Assembly (NCBI RefSeq): GCF_000622245.1
Contig: NZ_JHXW01000005.1
Location: 95,298 to 159,297, forward strand
DNA from: Fusobacterium perfoetens ATCC 29250
GTDB lineage: Bacteria; Fusobacteriota; Fusobacteriia; Fusobacteriales; Fusobacteriaceae
Direction of reading: 5' to 3'
DNA length: 64,000 nucleotides
Part shown: positions 9,844 through 20,231 of the stretch, piece by piece
Numbering within the stretch: the stretch's first letter is position 1
How the letters are laid out: every line of letters starts with the position of its first letter
Translations under genes and position numbers: made by a program
Notes under the pieces: generated by a model
Seen by the model: only the letters and a program-made list of their open reading frames with translations
Told to the model about the DNA's origin: nothing
The model's database searches: none

Positions 9844-10155
9844 GTGAAAATAGAAATTACTGAAAGAGTTTTAAAATATGCTAAAAAAAATAATCTCATT
9901 GGTATTTGTTTAAAAAGAGAAACATTAGCTTTTGGCTGAGCTGGATGTCGTGATGTGATTCAGGGTGAATTCATTAAACATATTTCTGATATGGAAAAAA
10001 GAGAGATTGAATATATCAACGAAGATGTTAATGGAATAAAAGTGTTTATTCCAATTTATTTAAAAAATTTAAAATATATTAAAATAAGTTGTAATTTTGT
10101 AAGTGTTTTTACATCTGGTATGGTATTAGATGTAGAGGGATATGAAAAAATATAA
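9844..10155 (+). CDS. Small selenoprotein (HesB/IscA-related or CC/Se-motif type), in-frame TGA = Sec at codon 32
   Basis: 103-codon gene with one internal TGA (9937-9939) in the context F-G-U-A-G-C. The frame is open on both sides of the TGA: 31 codons before and 71 after, ending in TAA. Before it the product reads MKIEITERVLKYAKKNNLIG, then ICLKRETLAFG; after it AGCRDVIQGEFIKH and a domain ending near a further Cys (KISCNF). Small selenoproteins related to HesB/IscA iron-sulfur proteins, and the CC/Se-motif family, place Sec next to a Gly-Cys in a similar way, so membership there is my best guess. A SECIS-like hairpin follows at the expected distance. Start GTG is set by AAAGGAGG. Selenocysteine machinery genes (selA, selB, selC, selD) are not in this window. 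The alternative is a pseudogene with a nonsense mutation, which the strong start signals, compact gene and hairpin make less likely. Confidence 0.75.
9940..9980 (+). other. Candidate bacterial SECIS element
   Basis: Starting right after the UGA, the mRNA can form a hairpin with apical stem GAUUC (9957-9961) / GAAUU (9967-9971) and a five-base loop AGGGU (9962-9966), extendable below through a bulged C to neighbouring bases. The loop begins 22 nt after the UGA and contains G residues, which fits bacterial SECIS elements recognised by SelB. The lower stem is irregular, so the exact fold needs computation. Confidence 0.55.
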
Positions 10156-10170
10156 ATAATTTTATAAAAA

Positions 10171-10195
10171 AGGCTATTGTATATTTACAATAGCC
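10171..10195. terminator. Bidirectional intrinsic terminator
   Basis: AGGCTATTGTA / TACAATAGCCT stem (10171-10195) with A run before and CCCTTTTTT after, between the convergent selenoprotein gene and the F420 ligase-like gene. Confidence 0.85.
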
Positions 10196-10206
10196 TCCCT
10201 TTTTTA

Positions 10207-11400
10207 TTAGTCATCTATATAGTTGTCAAAATATCCTTGAATTAAAATAATTGGTGTTCCTTTATCTCCACTTCCAGAAGTTAAGTCACATAGTGAACCG
10301 ATTAAGTCTGTTAATCTTCTAGGAGTAGTTCCTTGAGTTATCATTTGTCCTTTAAGGTCAGAATCTTTTCCTTTTATTGCTTCAGCAACAGCTTTTTGTA
10401 ACTCTTCACCTTTTAATCCAGCTAAATCATTATCAGCTAAATATTTTAATTTGATTTCGTTTGGAGTTCCTTCTAATCCATCTGTATATCCAGGAGATAC
10501 TACAGGGTCAGCAAGTTCCCAAATTTTTCCAACTGGGTCTTTGAAAGCTCCATCTCCATAAACCATAACTTCTATATGTTTTCCAGTTTTTTCTTCTAAC
10601 ATTTTTTGAATTTTTACAACTAACTCTTTACAATCACGAGGGAATAATTTAACTGAAGTTTCAGTAGCTTTATTAGAACCTAATAATCCATAATCAGCAT
10701 TATATCCACTTCCATTAACTGATTCAGTTAATATTTCATCCATTCCATAAACTAATTTAGCTCCAGCTTTTTTTAATAATTTTTTAGTTCTCATACGAGT
10801 ATGAATATCACAATTTAACACATAATCTGTATATTTTAAGATAGCTGTTGGATTGTTAGCAAAAATAACTTCTACTTCTGCACCTTGCTCTCTTATTAAT
10901 TCTGAATAATATTCTATATAATTTACTCCTGTAAATACATGGATAGGATTTCCAAATTTTTCAGTAAACTCTTTTTCTGTTAAAACATCTGTCCAAGGAT
11001 TTACACCTTTTTCATCTAATAAATCATAATCGATAAAATGGTTTCCAACTTCATCAGAAGGATAACTAAACATTAAAACTATTTTTTTAGCTCCTTTTGC
11101 TATCCCTTTTAAACATACAGAAAATCTATTACGACTTAATATTGGGAATATAAGTCCTATTGTATTTTCTCCATATTTTGCTTTAACGTCTGCTGCTATA
11201 TCATCTATTGTAGCATAGTTTCCTTGTGCTCTTCCTACAACTGATTCTGTTATAGCCACTACGTCTCTATTTCTTAATGCAATATTTTCACTTTCACAAG
11301 CAGCTAATACAGCATCAACTGTAAAAGTTGCAATGTCATCACCTTGTTTTATAATTGGTGCACGAAGTCCTCTTGAAATAGTTCCTACTAATCTTCCCAT
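10207..11400 (-). CDS. Coenzyme F420-0:L-glutamate ligase-like protein (CofE family)
   Basis: 397-aa cytosolic protein of the CofE (F420-0 gamma-glutamyl ligase) family. In methanogens and actinobacteria CofE adds glutamates to coenzyme F420 with GTP. The N-terminal RLVGTISRGLRAPIIKQGDD and RDVVAITESVVGRAQGN segments (residues 3-62) fit the family, and several Asp/Glu/His-rich stretches later could bind metal and GTP. It is much longer than typical CofE (about 250 aa). Fusobacteria are not known to make F420 and no other F420 gene is here, so it probably ligates glutamate to another acceptor. Monocistronic between terminators. Confidence 0.75.
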   Translation of the reverse strand: MGRLVGTISRGLRAPIIKQGDDIATFTVDAVLAACESENIALRNRDVVAITESVVGRAQGNYATIDDIAADVKAKYGENTIGLIFPILSRNRFSVCLKGIAKGAKKIVLMFSYPSDEVGNHFIDYDLLDEKGVNPWTDVLTEKEFTEKFGNPIHVFTGVNYIEYYSELIREQGAEVEVIFANNPTAILKYTDYVLNCDIHTRMRTKKLLKKAGAKLVYGMDEILTESVNGSGYNADYGLLGSNKATETSVKLFPRDCKELVVKIQKMLEEKTGKHIEVMVYGDGAFKDPVGKIWELADPVVSPGYTDGLEGTPNEIKLKYLADNDLAGLKGEELQKAVAEAIKGKDSDLKGQMITQGTTPRRLTDLIGSLCDLTSGSGDKGTPIILIQGYFDNYIDD

Positions 11401-11480
11401 ACATCTTCTCCTTTTACATTGATTTTACTTTTAACATTTAATTATAATATTTTTTAGCTACTTTTGTCAAATAAAAAATA

Positions 11481-11504
11481 AAAGAGCAGTAAAAACTGCT
11501 CTTT
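11481..11504 (-). terminator. Intrinsic terminator after glyS
   Basis: Stem AAAGAGCAGT / ACTGCTCTTT (arms 11481-11490 and 11495-11504) just beyond the glyS stop, with a T-rich tract on the minus strand. It ends the glyQ-glyS transcript. Confidence 0.85.
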
Positions 11505-11506
11505 TT

Positions 11507-13576
11507 CTATCCCTCTATTAGATTTAAATCTGCCATTTTTTCATAAATGTCATTTAATTTTTTCATTTGAGATAATCTATTATTTTTTATAGCTTCATCT
11601 TTATCATTTATCATTACATTGTTAAAGTAATTATTTACTACTTCTTCACCTTTTAATACTTCATTTAAGTATCCTTTATAATTTTTTGAAGAAAGTAAAG
11701 AATCTACTTCTTTATCTAATGATTCAACATAATTATATAATGATTTTTCTGCATCTTCATTGAATAAGTTAACATCAACAGAAGAATCTTTATGAGCTTT
11801 AACTATATTTCCAACTCTTTTTACAATTCCTACTAAGTTTTTGAAACTTTCTTCTTGAACTGTACTTTCTAATACTTCTATAGCTGTTTTTGTATCAATA
11901 ACATTATCCCAAGCTACTGCTACTACTGATAATATTACATCTCTTCTATATCCCATATCTGTAAATACATTGATTACTCTTTGTTTTAAGAACTCTAATA
12001 CTTCTTTCTTAAGTTCTACTTTATCTCTTTTTAATACTCCGTCAGCTTCTAAAACTTCTATACTTTTATCAACTAACTCTTCTAAAGATACATTTAAGTT
12101 TGAATTTATAATAACATTTACAATTCCTAAAGCAGCTCTTCTTAAAGCAAATGGGTCTTTAGAACCTGTAACTTGTACTCCAACTCCTAAACATCCAACT
12201 AAAGTATCCATTCTATCACAGATTCCTGCTACAATTCCCTCTTTAGTTGTTGGAAGTTTATCCCCTTTAAATCTTGGGAAATAATGCTCTTGAATTCCTA
12301 AAGAAACTGTTTCTTTTTCTCCAGATTTTAAAGCATAGTCAGCTCCCATTAATCCTTGAAGTTCTGTAAACTCTTTCTCGTTTATCATATTTGTTACAAG
12401 GTCAGCTTTACATAAAGTGATAGTTCTTTGGATATCTTCTCTTACATCATTATATCCTAATCTATCAATTAAAGTATCAGCAAGTTTTGATACTCTTCTG
12501 ATTTTAGCAGCTATTGTTCCTAAATCTTTTTGGAATACTACTGTTTCTAATTTTTTAACATTTTCTACTAAAGGTTGTTTTAAGTCTTCTTGATAGAAGA
12601 ATCTTGCGTCAGCAAGTCTTGCTGATAAAACTTTTTCATTTCCAGCTTTAACTTTATCAGAATATTCAATACCATTTCTTATTACAACAAATTTTGGTAA
12701 TAATTTTCCATTTTTATCTAAAATTGGGAAATATCTTTGGTGAACTTCCATAGATATAATTAAAACTTCTTGTGGTACTTCTAAGAAATCTGAATTAAAT
12801 GTACCAACTATTGGATAAGGATATTCTACTAAGTTTGTAACTTCATCTAATAGATTTTCATGGATTAAAACTACTTCGTTTTCTCCAGTACAATTTTTAG
12901 CTATCATATCTCTTATCATTTGTTTTCTCTCTGCTATATCAATGATAACATTATTTTCTCTTATTTTTGTAAAATATTCATCAACATTTGACACTGTGAA
13001 TCTTCCACCAAAGAATCTATGTCCTCTTGATTCTAATCCACTTTCAATTCCTTCGATTTCAAATTTTACAAGTTCATCATCAACTATTGCTAAAAACCAT
13101 TGAATAGGTCTTGCAAATCTAAATTTTCTATCTGCCCATTTCATTGATTTTGGGAATTCTAATTCTAATACAAGATTTTTTAGAATATCAGATAATAAAG
13201 ATTTTGTTTCAACCCCTTTAGAGAATTTTCTAACAGCAATATATTCTCCTTTTGGTGTTTCAACTATTTCTAAATCTTTTGCTTCTACTCCTTGAGATTT
13301 TACAAATCCAAGTCCTGCTTTTGATAAAGAACCATCTTCACCATAAGCCACTCTTTTTGCTGGTCCCATATTTAATTCATTTAAGTCTTCTTGTCTTTCT
13401 GCTAATCCTTCTACTAAAATAACTAATCTTCTAGGAGTTCCAAAAGTTTTTATATCTTCATATTTTATTCTTTCATCTTTGAATTTTTTTGATAAATTAT
13501 TTTTTAAGTCATTTAAAGCATTAACTAGGAATCTAGCTGGATTTTCTTCCATTCCTATTTCAAATAATAACCTCAT
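11507..13576 (-). CDS. glyS: Glycine--tRNA ligase beta subunit
   Basis: 689-aa beta subunit of the tetrameric (alpha2beta2) bacterial glycyl-tRNA synthetase, responsible for tRNA recognition. The N terminus (MRLLFEIGMEENPARFL), the GPAKRVAYG stretch and MKWADRKFRFARPIQW segment, a central HD-like region and a C-terminal anticodon-binding helical domain (DALR-like) are all in place. Length matches the family. It lies 46 nt downstream of glyQ and is cotranscribed with it. The two-subunit type is used by most Gram-negatives and many Firmicutes. Confidence 0.97.
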   Translation of the reverse strand: MRLLFEIGMEENPARFLVNALNDLKNNLSKKFKDERIKYEDIKTFGTPRRLVILVEGLAERQEDLNELNMGPAKRVAYGEDGSLSKAGLGFVKSQGVEAKDLEIVETPKGEYIAVRKFSKGVETKSLLSDILKNLVLELEFPKSMKWADRKFRFARPIQWFLAIVDDELVKFEIEGIESGLESRGHRFFGGRFTVSNVDEYFTKIRENNVIIDIAERKQMIRDMIAKNCTGENEVVLIHENLLDEVTNLVEYPYPIVGTFNSDFLEVPQEVLIISMEVHQRYFPILDKNGKLLPKFVVIRNGIEYSDKVKAGNEKVLSARLADARFFYQEDLKQPLVENVKKLETVVFQKDLGTIAAKIRRVSKLADTLIDRLGYNDVREDIQRTITLCKADLVTNMINEKEFTELQGLMGADYALKSGEKETVSLGIQEHYFPRFKGDKLPTTKEGIVAGICDRMDTLVGCLGVGVQVTGSKDPFALRRAALGIVNVIINSNLNVSLEELVDKSIEVLEADGVLKRDKVELKKEVLEFLKQRVINVFTDMGYRRDVILSVVAVAWDNVIDTKTAIEVLESTVQEESFKNLVGIVKRVGNIVKAHKDSSVDVNLFNEDAEKSLYNYVESLDKEVDSLLSSKNYKGYLNEVLKGEEVVNNYFNNVMINDKDEAIKNNRLSQMKKLNDIYEKMADLNLIEG

Positions 13577-13622
13577 GTTTTTATCTCCTTTTTATCTCAA
13601 TTATATTTCCATTATTAATTTA

Positions 13623-14498
13623 CTAGATTTTTTTCTTTAATAATGGATATCCTAAATTCTTTCTATTTTCTACATAGATTTCAGCACATCTTTTTGCTAA
13701 ATCTCTTACTCTTAAAATATAAGCCATTCTTTCTGTAGTAGAAATAGCTCCTCTTGAATCTAGAACGTTAAATGTATGAGAACATTTTAAAACATAGTCA
13801 TATGCTGGTAATACAAGTCCTGCATCTAAGATTTTCTTAGCTTCTGCTTCATATTCATCAAACCATTTAAAATGAGATTCTAAATCTGCTAATTCAAATG
13901 AATATTTTGAGTTTTCATATTCATATTGGTATCTCATATCTCCATATTTAACTTCTTCTGTCCAGTCTAAATCATAAACATTTGATTTATTTTGAATATA
14001 AAGAGCTATTCTCTCTAATCCATATGTTATCTCTACTGGAACTATATCAAGTTCTAATCCTCCAACTTGTTGGAAATATGTAAATTGTGTTATTTCCATT
14101 CCATCTAACCATACTTCCCAACCAAGTCCCCAAGCTCCAAGAGTTGGTGATTCCCAGTCATCTTCAACAAATCTTATGTCATGTTCTTCTGGAATTATTC
14201 CTAAAAGTCTTAAACTTTCTAAATATAATTCTTGAATATTATCTGGAGAAGGTTTCATTATAACTTGGAATTGATGATGTTGATAAACTCTATTTGGGTT
14301 TTCTCCATATCTTCCATCTTTTGGTCTTCTTGATGGTTCTACATATGCAGTTTTCCAAGGTTCTGGTCCTAAAGCCATTAAGAAAGTATTAGGGTTAAAT
14401 GTCCCTGCTCCTGTTTCTATGTCATATGGATTTCCTAAAACACAACCTTTTGACCCCCAATATCTTTGAAGAGTTGTTATTATCTCTTGAAATGTCAT
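13623..14498 (-). CDS. glyQ: Glycine--tRNA ligase alpha subunit
   Basis: 291-aa class II catalytic subunit of glycyl-tRNA synthetase, forming Gly-AMP and charging tRNA-Gly together with GlyS. Family hallmarks are the N-terminal [19 protein letters not shown], the [10 protein letters not shown] and [17 protein letters not shown] segments, and [18 protein letters not shown]. Two in-frame ATGs exist; the second (14498) lies seven nucleotides after GGAGG (14506-14510) and matches the usual protein start, while the first (14504) is only one nucleotide from it. It sits in the run tex, sensor kinase, ileS, lspA, glyQ, glyS. Confidence 0.97.
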   Translation of the reverse strand: MTFQEIITTLQRYWGSKGCVLGNPYDIETGAGTFNPNTFLMALGPEPWKTAYVEPSRRPKDGRYGENPNRVYQHHQFQVIMKPSPDNIQELYLESLRLLGIIPEEHDIRFVEDDWESPTLGAWGLGWEVWLDGMEITQFTYFQQVGGLELDIVPVEITYGLERIALYIQNKSNVYDLDWTEEVKYGDMRYQYEYENSKYSFELADLESHFKWFDEYEAEAKKILDAGLVLPAYDYVLKCSHTFNVLDSRGAISTTERMAYILRVRDLAKRCAEIYVENRKNLGYPLLKKKI

Positions 14499-14527
14499 TT
14501 TCATTCCTCCACTTTAAATTTAAAATT

Positions 14528-14995
14528 TTACTTTTTTTCTTTTAAATCTTTTTTAGCTTTGATAAACATATCTAAAAGTATTACAGCCACTCCTATATTT
14601 ATATACACATCAGCCATATTAAATACAAAAGACCAAATTCCCCTGAAGTCTATCATATCAACAACATAACCTCTAAAAATTCTATCTATCATATTTCCTA
14701 CAGCTCCAGAAATTATTAACATATAAGCTAACTTTTCTAAAAAACTAGATTTTTTAAAAGTTTTTATAAAATAATATATAATTCCTATAATAGCTATTAC
14801 TGTAAATACACTTATCAAATTTATTTTTCCTTGAAAAATTCCAAAGGCTATTCCTCTATTTTGAACATAAGTAATATGAAAAAAATCTTGAATTATTGCT
14901 AAAGAATCTCCAATAAAAAAATTATTCTCTATTTGAATTTTAGTCAGTTGGTCTAAAAAGACCAACCCAACTATTCCTATTAAATAATAAATCAT
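14528..14995 (-). CDS. lspA: Lipoprotein signal peptidase (signal peptidase II)
   Basis: 155-aa inner-membrane aspartyl protease that removes the signal peptide of prolipoproteins after lipid attachment. Four membrane helices are visible. The catalytic aspartates are in GNMIDR (D104) and FNMADV (D129), both intact. It follows ileS by ten nucleotides, the same ileS-lspA pairing found in enterobacteria. Its clients in this window include the TolC, adaptor and several ABC binding lipoproteins. Confidence 0.96.
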   Translation of the reverse strand: MIYYLIGIVGLVFLDQLTKIQIENNFFIGDSLAIIQDFFHITYVQNRGIAFGIFQGKINLISVFTVIAIIGIIYYFIKTFKKSSFLEKLAYMLIISGAVGNMIDRIFRGYVVDMIDFRGIWSFVFNMADVYINIGVAVILLDMFIKAKKDLKEKK

Positions 14996-15004
14996 AGTAT
15001 CTAC

Positions 15005-17782
15005 CTATTTTAAAACTGCAGCACATCTTGGACAAAGAGAAGTTTCGTGATCTAACTCTGTTGTATATTTCCAACATCTTTCACATTTCTCTCCATCAGC
15101 ATGAGCAACTTTAACTTTTATTTCCATTTCTTCATCTGCTACAAATTCATCTGTAGCTTCATCTGTGTATTCTAATTGAGAAACTATAAATACCATTTCT
15201 AATAAATCTTTATTTGAATTTATAAATTCTTTTAATTCTGCATCAGTTGTATTTAATACTACTTTAGCATCAAGAGCGTTTCCAATTATTCTATTTTCTC
15301 CTTGTCTTGCTTTTTCTAAGTATTTATTTACAACTTTTCTTAATTTAATTACAGTATTCCATTTGTTTGCTAATTCTTCATTTAGATATTCATCATTAAA
15401 TTCAAACCAATTTGTTAAATGAACTGATTCTCCATCTCTATCTTTTTCAGGTAGTCTTCCCCAAATTTCTTCAGCAGTAAATGAAAGGATTGGAGCTATC
15501 ATTTTTACAAGACAAACTAAAACTTCGTTCATTACTGTTTGGGCTGATCTTCTAGCTTTAGAATCTTGTTTTTCAGTATATAATCTATCTTTTATAATAT
15601 CTAAATAGAAAGCTGACATATCTATTCCAGAGAAATAGTGAATTGCTTGGAATAAGTTATAGAACTCATATTTATCATAACTTTCTGTAACTTCTCTTTT
15701 TAATACTTCTAATTTATGTAATGCCCATTTATCAATTTCTTCTAATTCTGCATATGGAACAGCATCTTTAGTTGGGTCAAAATCAAAAGTATTTCCTAAT
15801 ATATATCTTGCTGTATTTCTTACTCTTCTGTAAGCTTCAGCCATTTGTTTTAAAATGTTGTCAGAAATTTTTACGTCATCTCTGTAGTCAACAGAAGCAC
15901 ACCAAAGTCTTAAAATATCTGCTCCATAAACTTTAATTACGTCTTCTGGAGAAACTGTATTTCCTAAAGATTTAGACATTTTTCTTCCTTGTCCATCATT
16001 TACGAATCCGTGTGTTAATATTTTTTTGTATGGTGCATCAAATGTAGAACCAATTGATGTTAATAAAGATGTTTGGAACCATCCTCTATGTTGGTCAGAA
16101 CCCTCTAAGTATAAATCAGCTGGTCTGTGTAATAATGTTCCTCTAGTTTCAAGAACTGATCTATGAGAAACTCCAGAGTCAAACCAAACGTCCATTATGT
16201 TAGTTTCTTTTGTAATTTCTTTTCCTTTTAAATTATATTTTGCTAATAACTCTTCTCCAATTAATTCTTCAGCTGAATATTTTACCCAAGCTGCTGAACC
16301 TTCTTTTTTAACAATTTCTACTACTCTTTCTAAAATTTCTTGATTGAATACTACTTCTTCATCTACATAGAATACAGGAATTGGTACTCCCCAAGCTCTT
16401 TGTCTAGAGATACACCAGTCAGGTCTTTTCTCTAACATAGAACCTATTCTATTTCTTCCCCAATCAGGTACAAATTCTACTCCATCTAAAGCTTTTAATG
16501 CTCTTTCTCTTAAGTCAGAACCTTCAGCTTTTACAAACCATTGAGCAGTAGCTCTAACGATTATTGGAGTTTTTGATCTCCAGTCATGTGGATATGAGTG
16601 AACAAACTCATTATAAGCTAACATTATTCCTCTTTCTAATAGAGTTTCACAAATTACTTTATTAGCTTTTTCATAGAATAAACCAGCAAATTCTCCAGCT
16701 TCTTCTGTTAAAACACCTTTGTAGTTAATAGGTGAAAGGATTGGTAATCCATATCTTACACCAACAACATAGTCATCTTGTCCATGTCCAGGAGCTGTGT
16801 GTACACAACCTGTTCCTGCATCAGCTGTAACGTGCTCACCTAAAATAATAGTTCCTGTTCTTTCAATAAATGGATGTTGATAAGTTAGTCTTTCTAAATC
16901 TTGACCTTTAAATTCTTTTATTAATTCACATTCTTTAATTCCAATTTCTTGCATTGCTTTTTCAGCTAATACTTTAGCAAAAATTAGATTTCCTTTTTCT
17001 GTTTTGTAAACTCCATATTCAAACTCAGCATTTAAACAAATCCCTACGTTTGCTGGTAAAGTCCAAGGAGTAGTTGTCCAAATTACTATATAAGTTTCTT
17101 CAGTCATTCCAATTTTATCTAACACATCTTGATTAGCTTTCATTTTTACATAAACTGAAGGAGATTTTATATCTTTATATTCAATTTCAGCTTCAGCTAA
17201 AGCTGTTTCAGTTACAGGAGACCAATATATTGGTTTAGAACCTTTGAATATATATCCATTTCTATATAATTCTCCAAAAACTTCTAATTGTTTTGCTTCA
17301 TATTCTGGATTTAAAGTTAAATAAGGATTATCCCAATCTCCTAAAATTCCAAGTCTTATAAATTGGTCTCTTTGAATTCCAACCCATTTTTTAGCATATT
17401 TTGTACATTTTTCTCTGATTTCTAAAGGAGACATCTCTTTCATTTTCTCCCCTAGCTCTTCACTTACTTTTAATTCAATAGGTAACCCATGTGTATCCCA
17501 TCCTGGAATATATGGTGCATTATATCCTCTTAATCTTTTATATTTTAAAATTATATCTTTTAAAACCTTATTTAAAGCATGTCCTATATGAATATTTCCA
17601 TTTGCATATGGAGGTCCATCATGTAGTATAAAACTTGGTTTAGTTTCATCTATACTTTTTTCATATATTTTTTGTTTTGTCCAATCCTTAACCATTAAAG
17701 GCTCTTTGTTTGGTAAGTTAGCTTTCATTTGAAAACTAGTTTTTGGTAGATTCAGTGTTTTTCCATAATCCTTATCTTCCAT
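15005..17782 (-). CDS. ileS: Isoleucine--tRNA ligase
   Basis: 925-aa class I synthetase that charges tRNA-Ile and edits Val-tRNA-Ile. HIGH-type motif HIGH at residues 65-68 (in [15 protein letters not shown]), the KMSKS loop in [12 protein letters not shown], the editing domain with [12 protein letters not shown], and a C-terminal zinc site with four Cys (CERCW ... CPRC) are all present. This is the bacterial type with C-terminal zinc ribbon. No T-box leader precedes it: the upstream gene ends one nucleotide before its start, so it is expressed from an upstream promoter. Confidence 0.97.
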   Translation of the reverse strand: MEDKDYGKTLNLPKTSFQMKANLPNKEPLMVKDWTKQKIYEKSIDETKPSFILHDGPPYANGNIHIGHALNKVLKDIILKYKRLRGYNAPYIPGWDTHGLPIELKVSEELGEKMKEMSPLEIREKCTKYAKKWVGIQRDQFIRLGILGDWDNPYLTLNPEYEAKQLEVFGELYRNGYIFKGSKPIYWSPVTETALAEAEIEYKDIKSPSVYVKMKANQDVLDKIGMTEETYIVIWTTTPWTLPANVGICLNAEFEYGVYKTEKGNLIFAKVLAEKAMQEIGIKECELIKEFKGQDLERLTYQHPFIERTGTIILGEHVTADAGTGCVHTAPGHGQDDYVVGVRYGLPILSPINYKGVLTEEAGEFAGLFYEKANKVICETLLERGIMLAYNEFVHSYPHDWRSKTPIIVRATAQWFVKAEGSDLRERALKALDGVEFVPDWGRNRIGSMLEKRPDWCISRQRAWGVPIPVFYVDEEVVFNQEILERVVEIVKKEGSAAWVKYSAEELIGEELLAKYNLKGKEITKETNIMDVWFDSGVSHRSVLETRGTLLHRPADLYLEGSDQHRGWFQTSLLTSIGSTFDAPYKKILTHGFVNDGQGRKMSKSLGNTVSPEDVIKVYGADILRLWCASVDYRDDVKISDNILKQMAEAYRRVRNTARYILGNTFDFDPTKDAVPYAELEEIDKWALHKLEVLKREVTESYDKYEFYNLFQAIHYFSGIDMSAFYLDIIKDRLYTEKQDSKARRSAQTVMNEVLVCLVKMIAPILSFTAEEIWGRLPEKDRDGESVHLTNWFEFNDEYLNEELANKWNTVIKLRKVVNKYLEKARQGENRIIGNALDAKVVLNTTDAELKEFINSNKDLLEMVFIVSQLEYTDEATDEFVADEEMEIKVKVAHADGEKCERCWKYTTELDHETSLCPRCAAVLK

Positions 17783-20215
17783 TTAATTATCCTCCTTAAA
17801 TATATTTAAAGTTATTTTTACTTCAGTTCCTTGATTTGGAGTTGAATAAATTTTTATAACTCCCTTACAATCTTTAATTACTCTTTCTGCTAAAGGAATT
17901 CCTAATCCTGGAGTGTCTCCTTTATAAGTCATAAAAGGTTGGAATATATCTTTTAATTGTTCCTCATTCATTCCTATTCCATTGTCTTTTATATCTATTT
18001 TTATTTTATTAGCAAGTTTATCTCTAATTACAATTATTGTTATTTTTTTATCTGTTTTTCCATTTTCTAAAACAGCATCATAAGCATTTTTTAAAAGTTC
18101 TATAAAGGCTCTTCTAAATCTTTCTCTATTCCCTAGAACATCTCCTGTATAACTTATAAAAGAAGCTATATTTACTTTATCTTCATTTCCTTCTTCTTTG
18201 ATTAAATTCTTAAATTCTTCTATAACTTCAACTATAAAATGTTCTATATTTACAGGTTCTAATTTTTTTCTATTTGAAGGATTAGAATATTGTTTTAAAA
18301 TTTTATTAGAATATTTTATATTCTTAACTTTTTCTTTAAACTCTTTAATTTCTTCTTCTAATTCAGTTAGATTATCACTTTTATTTTCTTGTACTAATCC
18401 AACTAATCTATTTAAAGCTTCTTCTCTTGTTGTTAAAAATCTTTCAGTTATATTATTTATAGTTCTATTTCTCTCAAAGTCTATTCTTTCTTTTTCCTCA
18501 ACTTTATTCTTTAATTTTGTAGCAACATTCATTATTAGAATTTTAATAAGTTCTACATCTTCTTCTGTTATTTGTTTTTCTTTGGTATAATAATCAAATA
18601 ACATTACTCCAGTATAATAATCTATGTTATAAATAGGAATTGCTATAAAATTTTTAAGCCCTATACTATTAAAAAGGTCATTTCCTAAATTATGTTTATA
18701 CCCTTTATCATTCATATATAAAATTTTTCTTTCTTTAAGAGATGTAGTAATAAAATTTTCACTTGAAAAAGGTATTTTTATTAATTTAATTACATCTTCT
18801 AATTTATTTATCTGAAAATCAAACCCATTTTTTCTTTCTTTTAATATATCATTTCTTATTTCAGTTATATGAGAATTTAAAATACACATTTCTCCAACTA
18901 GAGCATCTCTTTCACGACTATATCTAAAAAACATAGCTCTTGCAAAACCTAATTCTGATTCTGAAACAAAAGATTTCATTATTTTTTTTACAGTATAAAC
19001 TATATCATCTTCAATTTCTATACCTAAAATAAGTTTTTCTATAACTTTCATTTTATTTAAATTTTCTTTTAAAATTTTATTTCTTATTTTTAAAGTTTTT
19101 TGATTTTCTTCAAGACGTTTTAACATTCCTTTTAAAGAAGTTTCTAAAACTTTTATCTCACCTTTTCCATTAAAATCTATAACAGTATCATATTTTCCAT
19201 TACTTATATCTTCTGCAGCATCTGAAATTTCTTTAAGAGGTAATAAAATTTCTTTTAATAATTTACTAAAACATGTAGTTGCTATAGTCACAAAAGATAA
19301 TACCATGATTCCTATAAAAATAGCAATAATTATTTTAGTTTTAAGAAAATTTTCTCGAGAAATTCCAATTCCAAAATATCCTAGATTTTCATCTCCATTT
19401 ATATTTTTCAAAGCAGTTGTTGTTATATAATAAGATTTTCCATCTATTTCGATATTTTTAAAGAAATATTGAGCATTTTTTACTATTTTACTATTTTTTC
19501 TTTTAAATACCCCTTTTTCTTTTACATCAAAATTAAAATCTCCATAAATATGTTCTTCATTTGAAAGAATAAAAATTCTATCTGATGGAGAAAGTTCTAT
19601 ATAATCTCTCATATATTCTAAAATATTACTATCTAATGGAGTAGATACAATTAAATATCCGTTTATATTTCTTTCCCTATTTATTGAAATTGATAGAATA
19701 CTTCTTAAATATATTTCTGAATTATAATTTGCTATATAATATATTTTATCTTTTGCAAGTTCCTTTATTTGCCCAAGTGAAACTTTTCTTTCATCAATAA
19801 ATATATTTCTTTCTCCTGTATACCCTAAAATTTTTCCATTTTCATTTAAAAAAGCAATCTCTGTTTTATAATATTTTTTAAAACTTTCTCATATAAGTTC
19901 ATTTTTTAAAATTCCACATAATTTTCTATAATCTTTATTAATTTCAGCTTCTGATATCTTTTGAAAGTAATTTTCTTTTAGTAAAATTTGATTTACATCA
20001 GCCATAAAACTATACATATAATTCATATTAGCTTTTTCTAATATAAATACTTTTTCCTTTGCAGTATTCAATAACTTACTTTCCATATCTTTAAATGTAA
20101 TAAAAGTTATTATTGTAGCTACAAATATAGATGAAATTACTATAGCTATGTTTGTATAAAATATTATTTTAAGAACTATAGAATCTTTATTTATTCTTAA
20201 TCTAAAATTTTTCAA
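17783..20215 (-). pseudogene. Membrane sensor histidine kinase, interrupted by one in-frame TGA
   Basis: An 810-codon reading frame with a single in-frame TGA at 19889-19891 (codon 109); 92 further open codons join the two halves without frameshift. Order: membrane helix (about residues 16-38), extracytoplasmic cache-like sensor domain (about 39-260), second membrane helix (IIIAIFIGIMVLSFVTIA), HAMP (ILLPLKEISDAAEDISNGKYD), GAF-like domain, helical dimerisation region, and HATPase_c with N box ELLKNAYDA, G1 box DNGIGM and G2 box PGLGIPLA. The region where the phosphoacceptor His is expected (ERFLTTREEALNRLVGLV) has no His. The upstream fragment is 108 aa; reinitiation at the ATG at 19612 could give a 609-aa protein lacking most of the sensor. 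No response regulator is adjacent. The stop could be a recent nonsense mutation, a sequencing error or, less likely, recoding. Confidence 0.75.
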
Positions 20216-20231
20216 GATAACCTCACTCTTT

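Noticed and set aside
19889..19891. In-frame TGA in the sensor kinase as selenocysteine
   Set aside because: The following hairpin is only A/U pairs with a large loop lacking G, and the site is in a variable sensor domain; a nonsense mutation or sequencing error is simpler.
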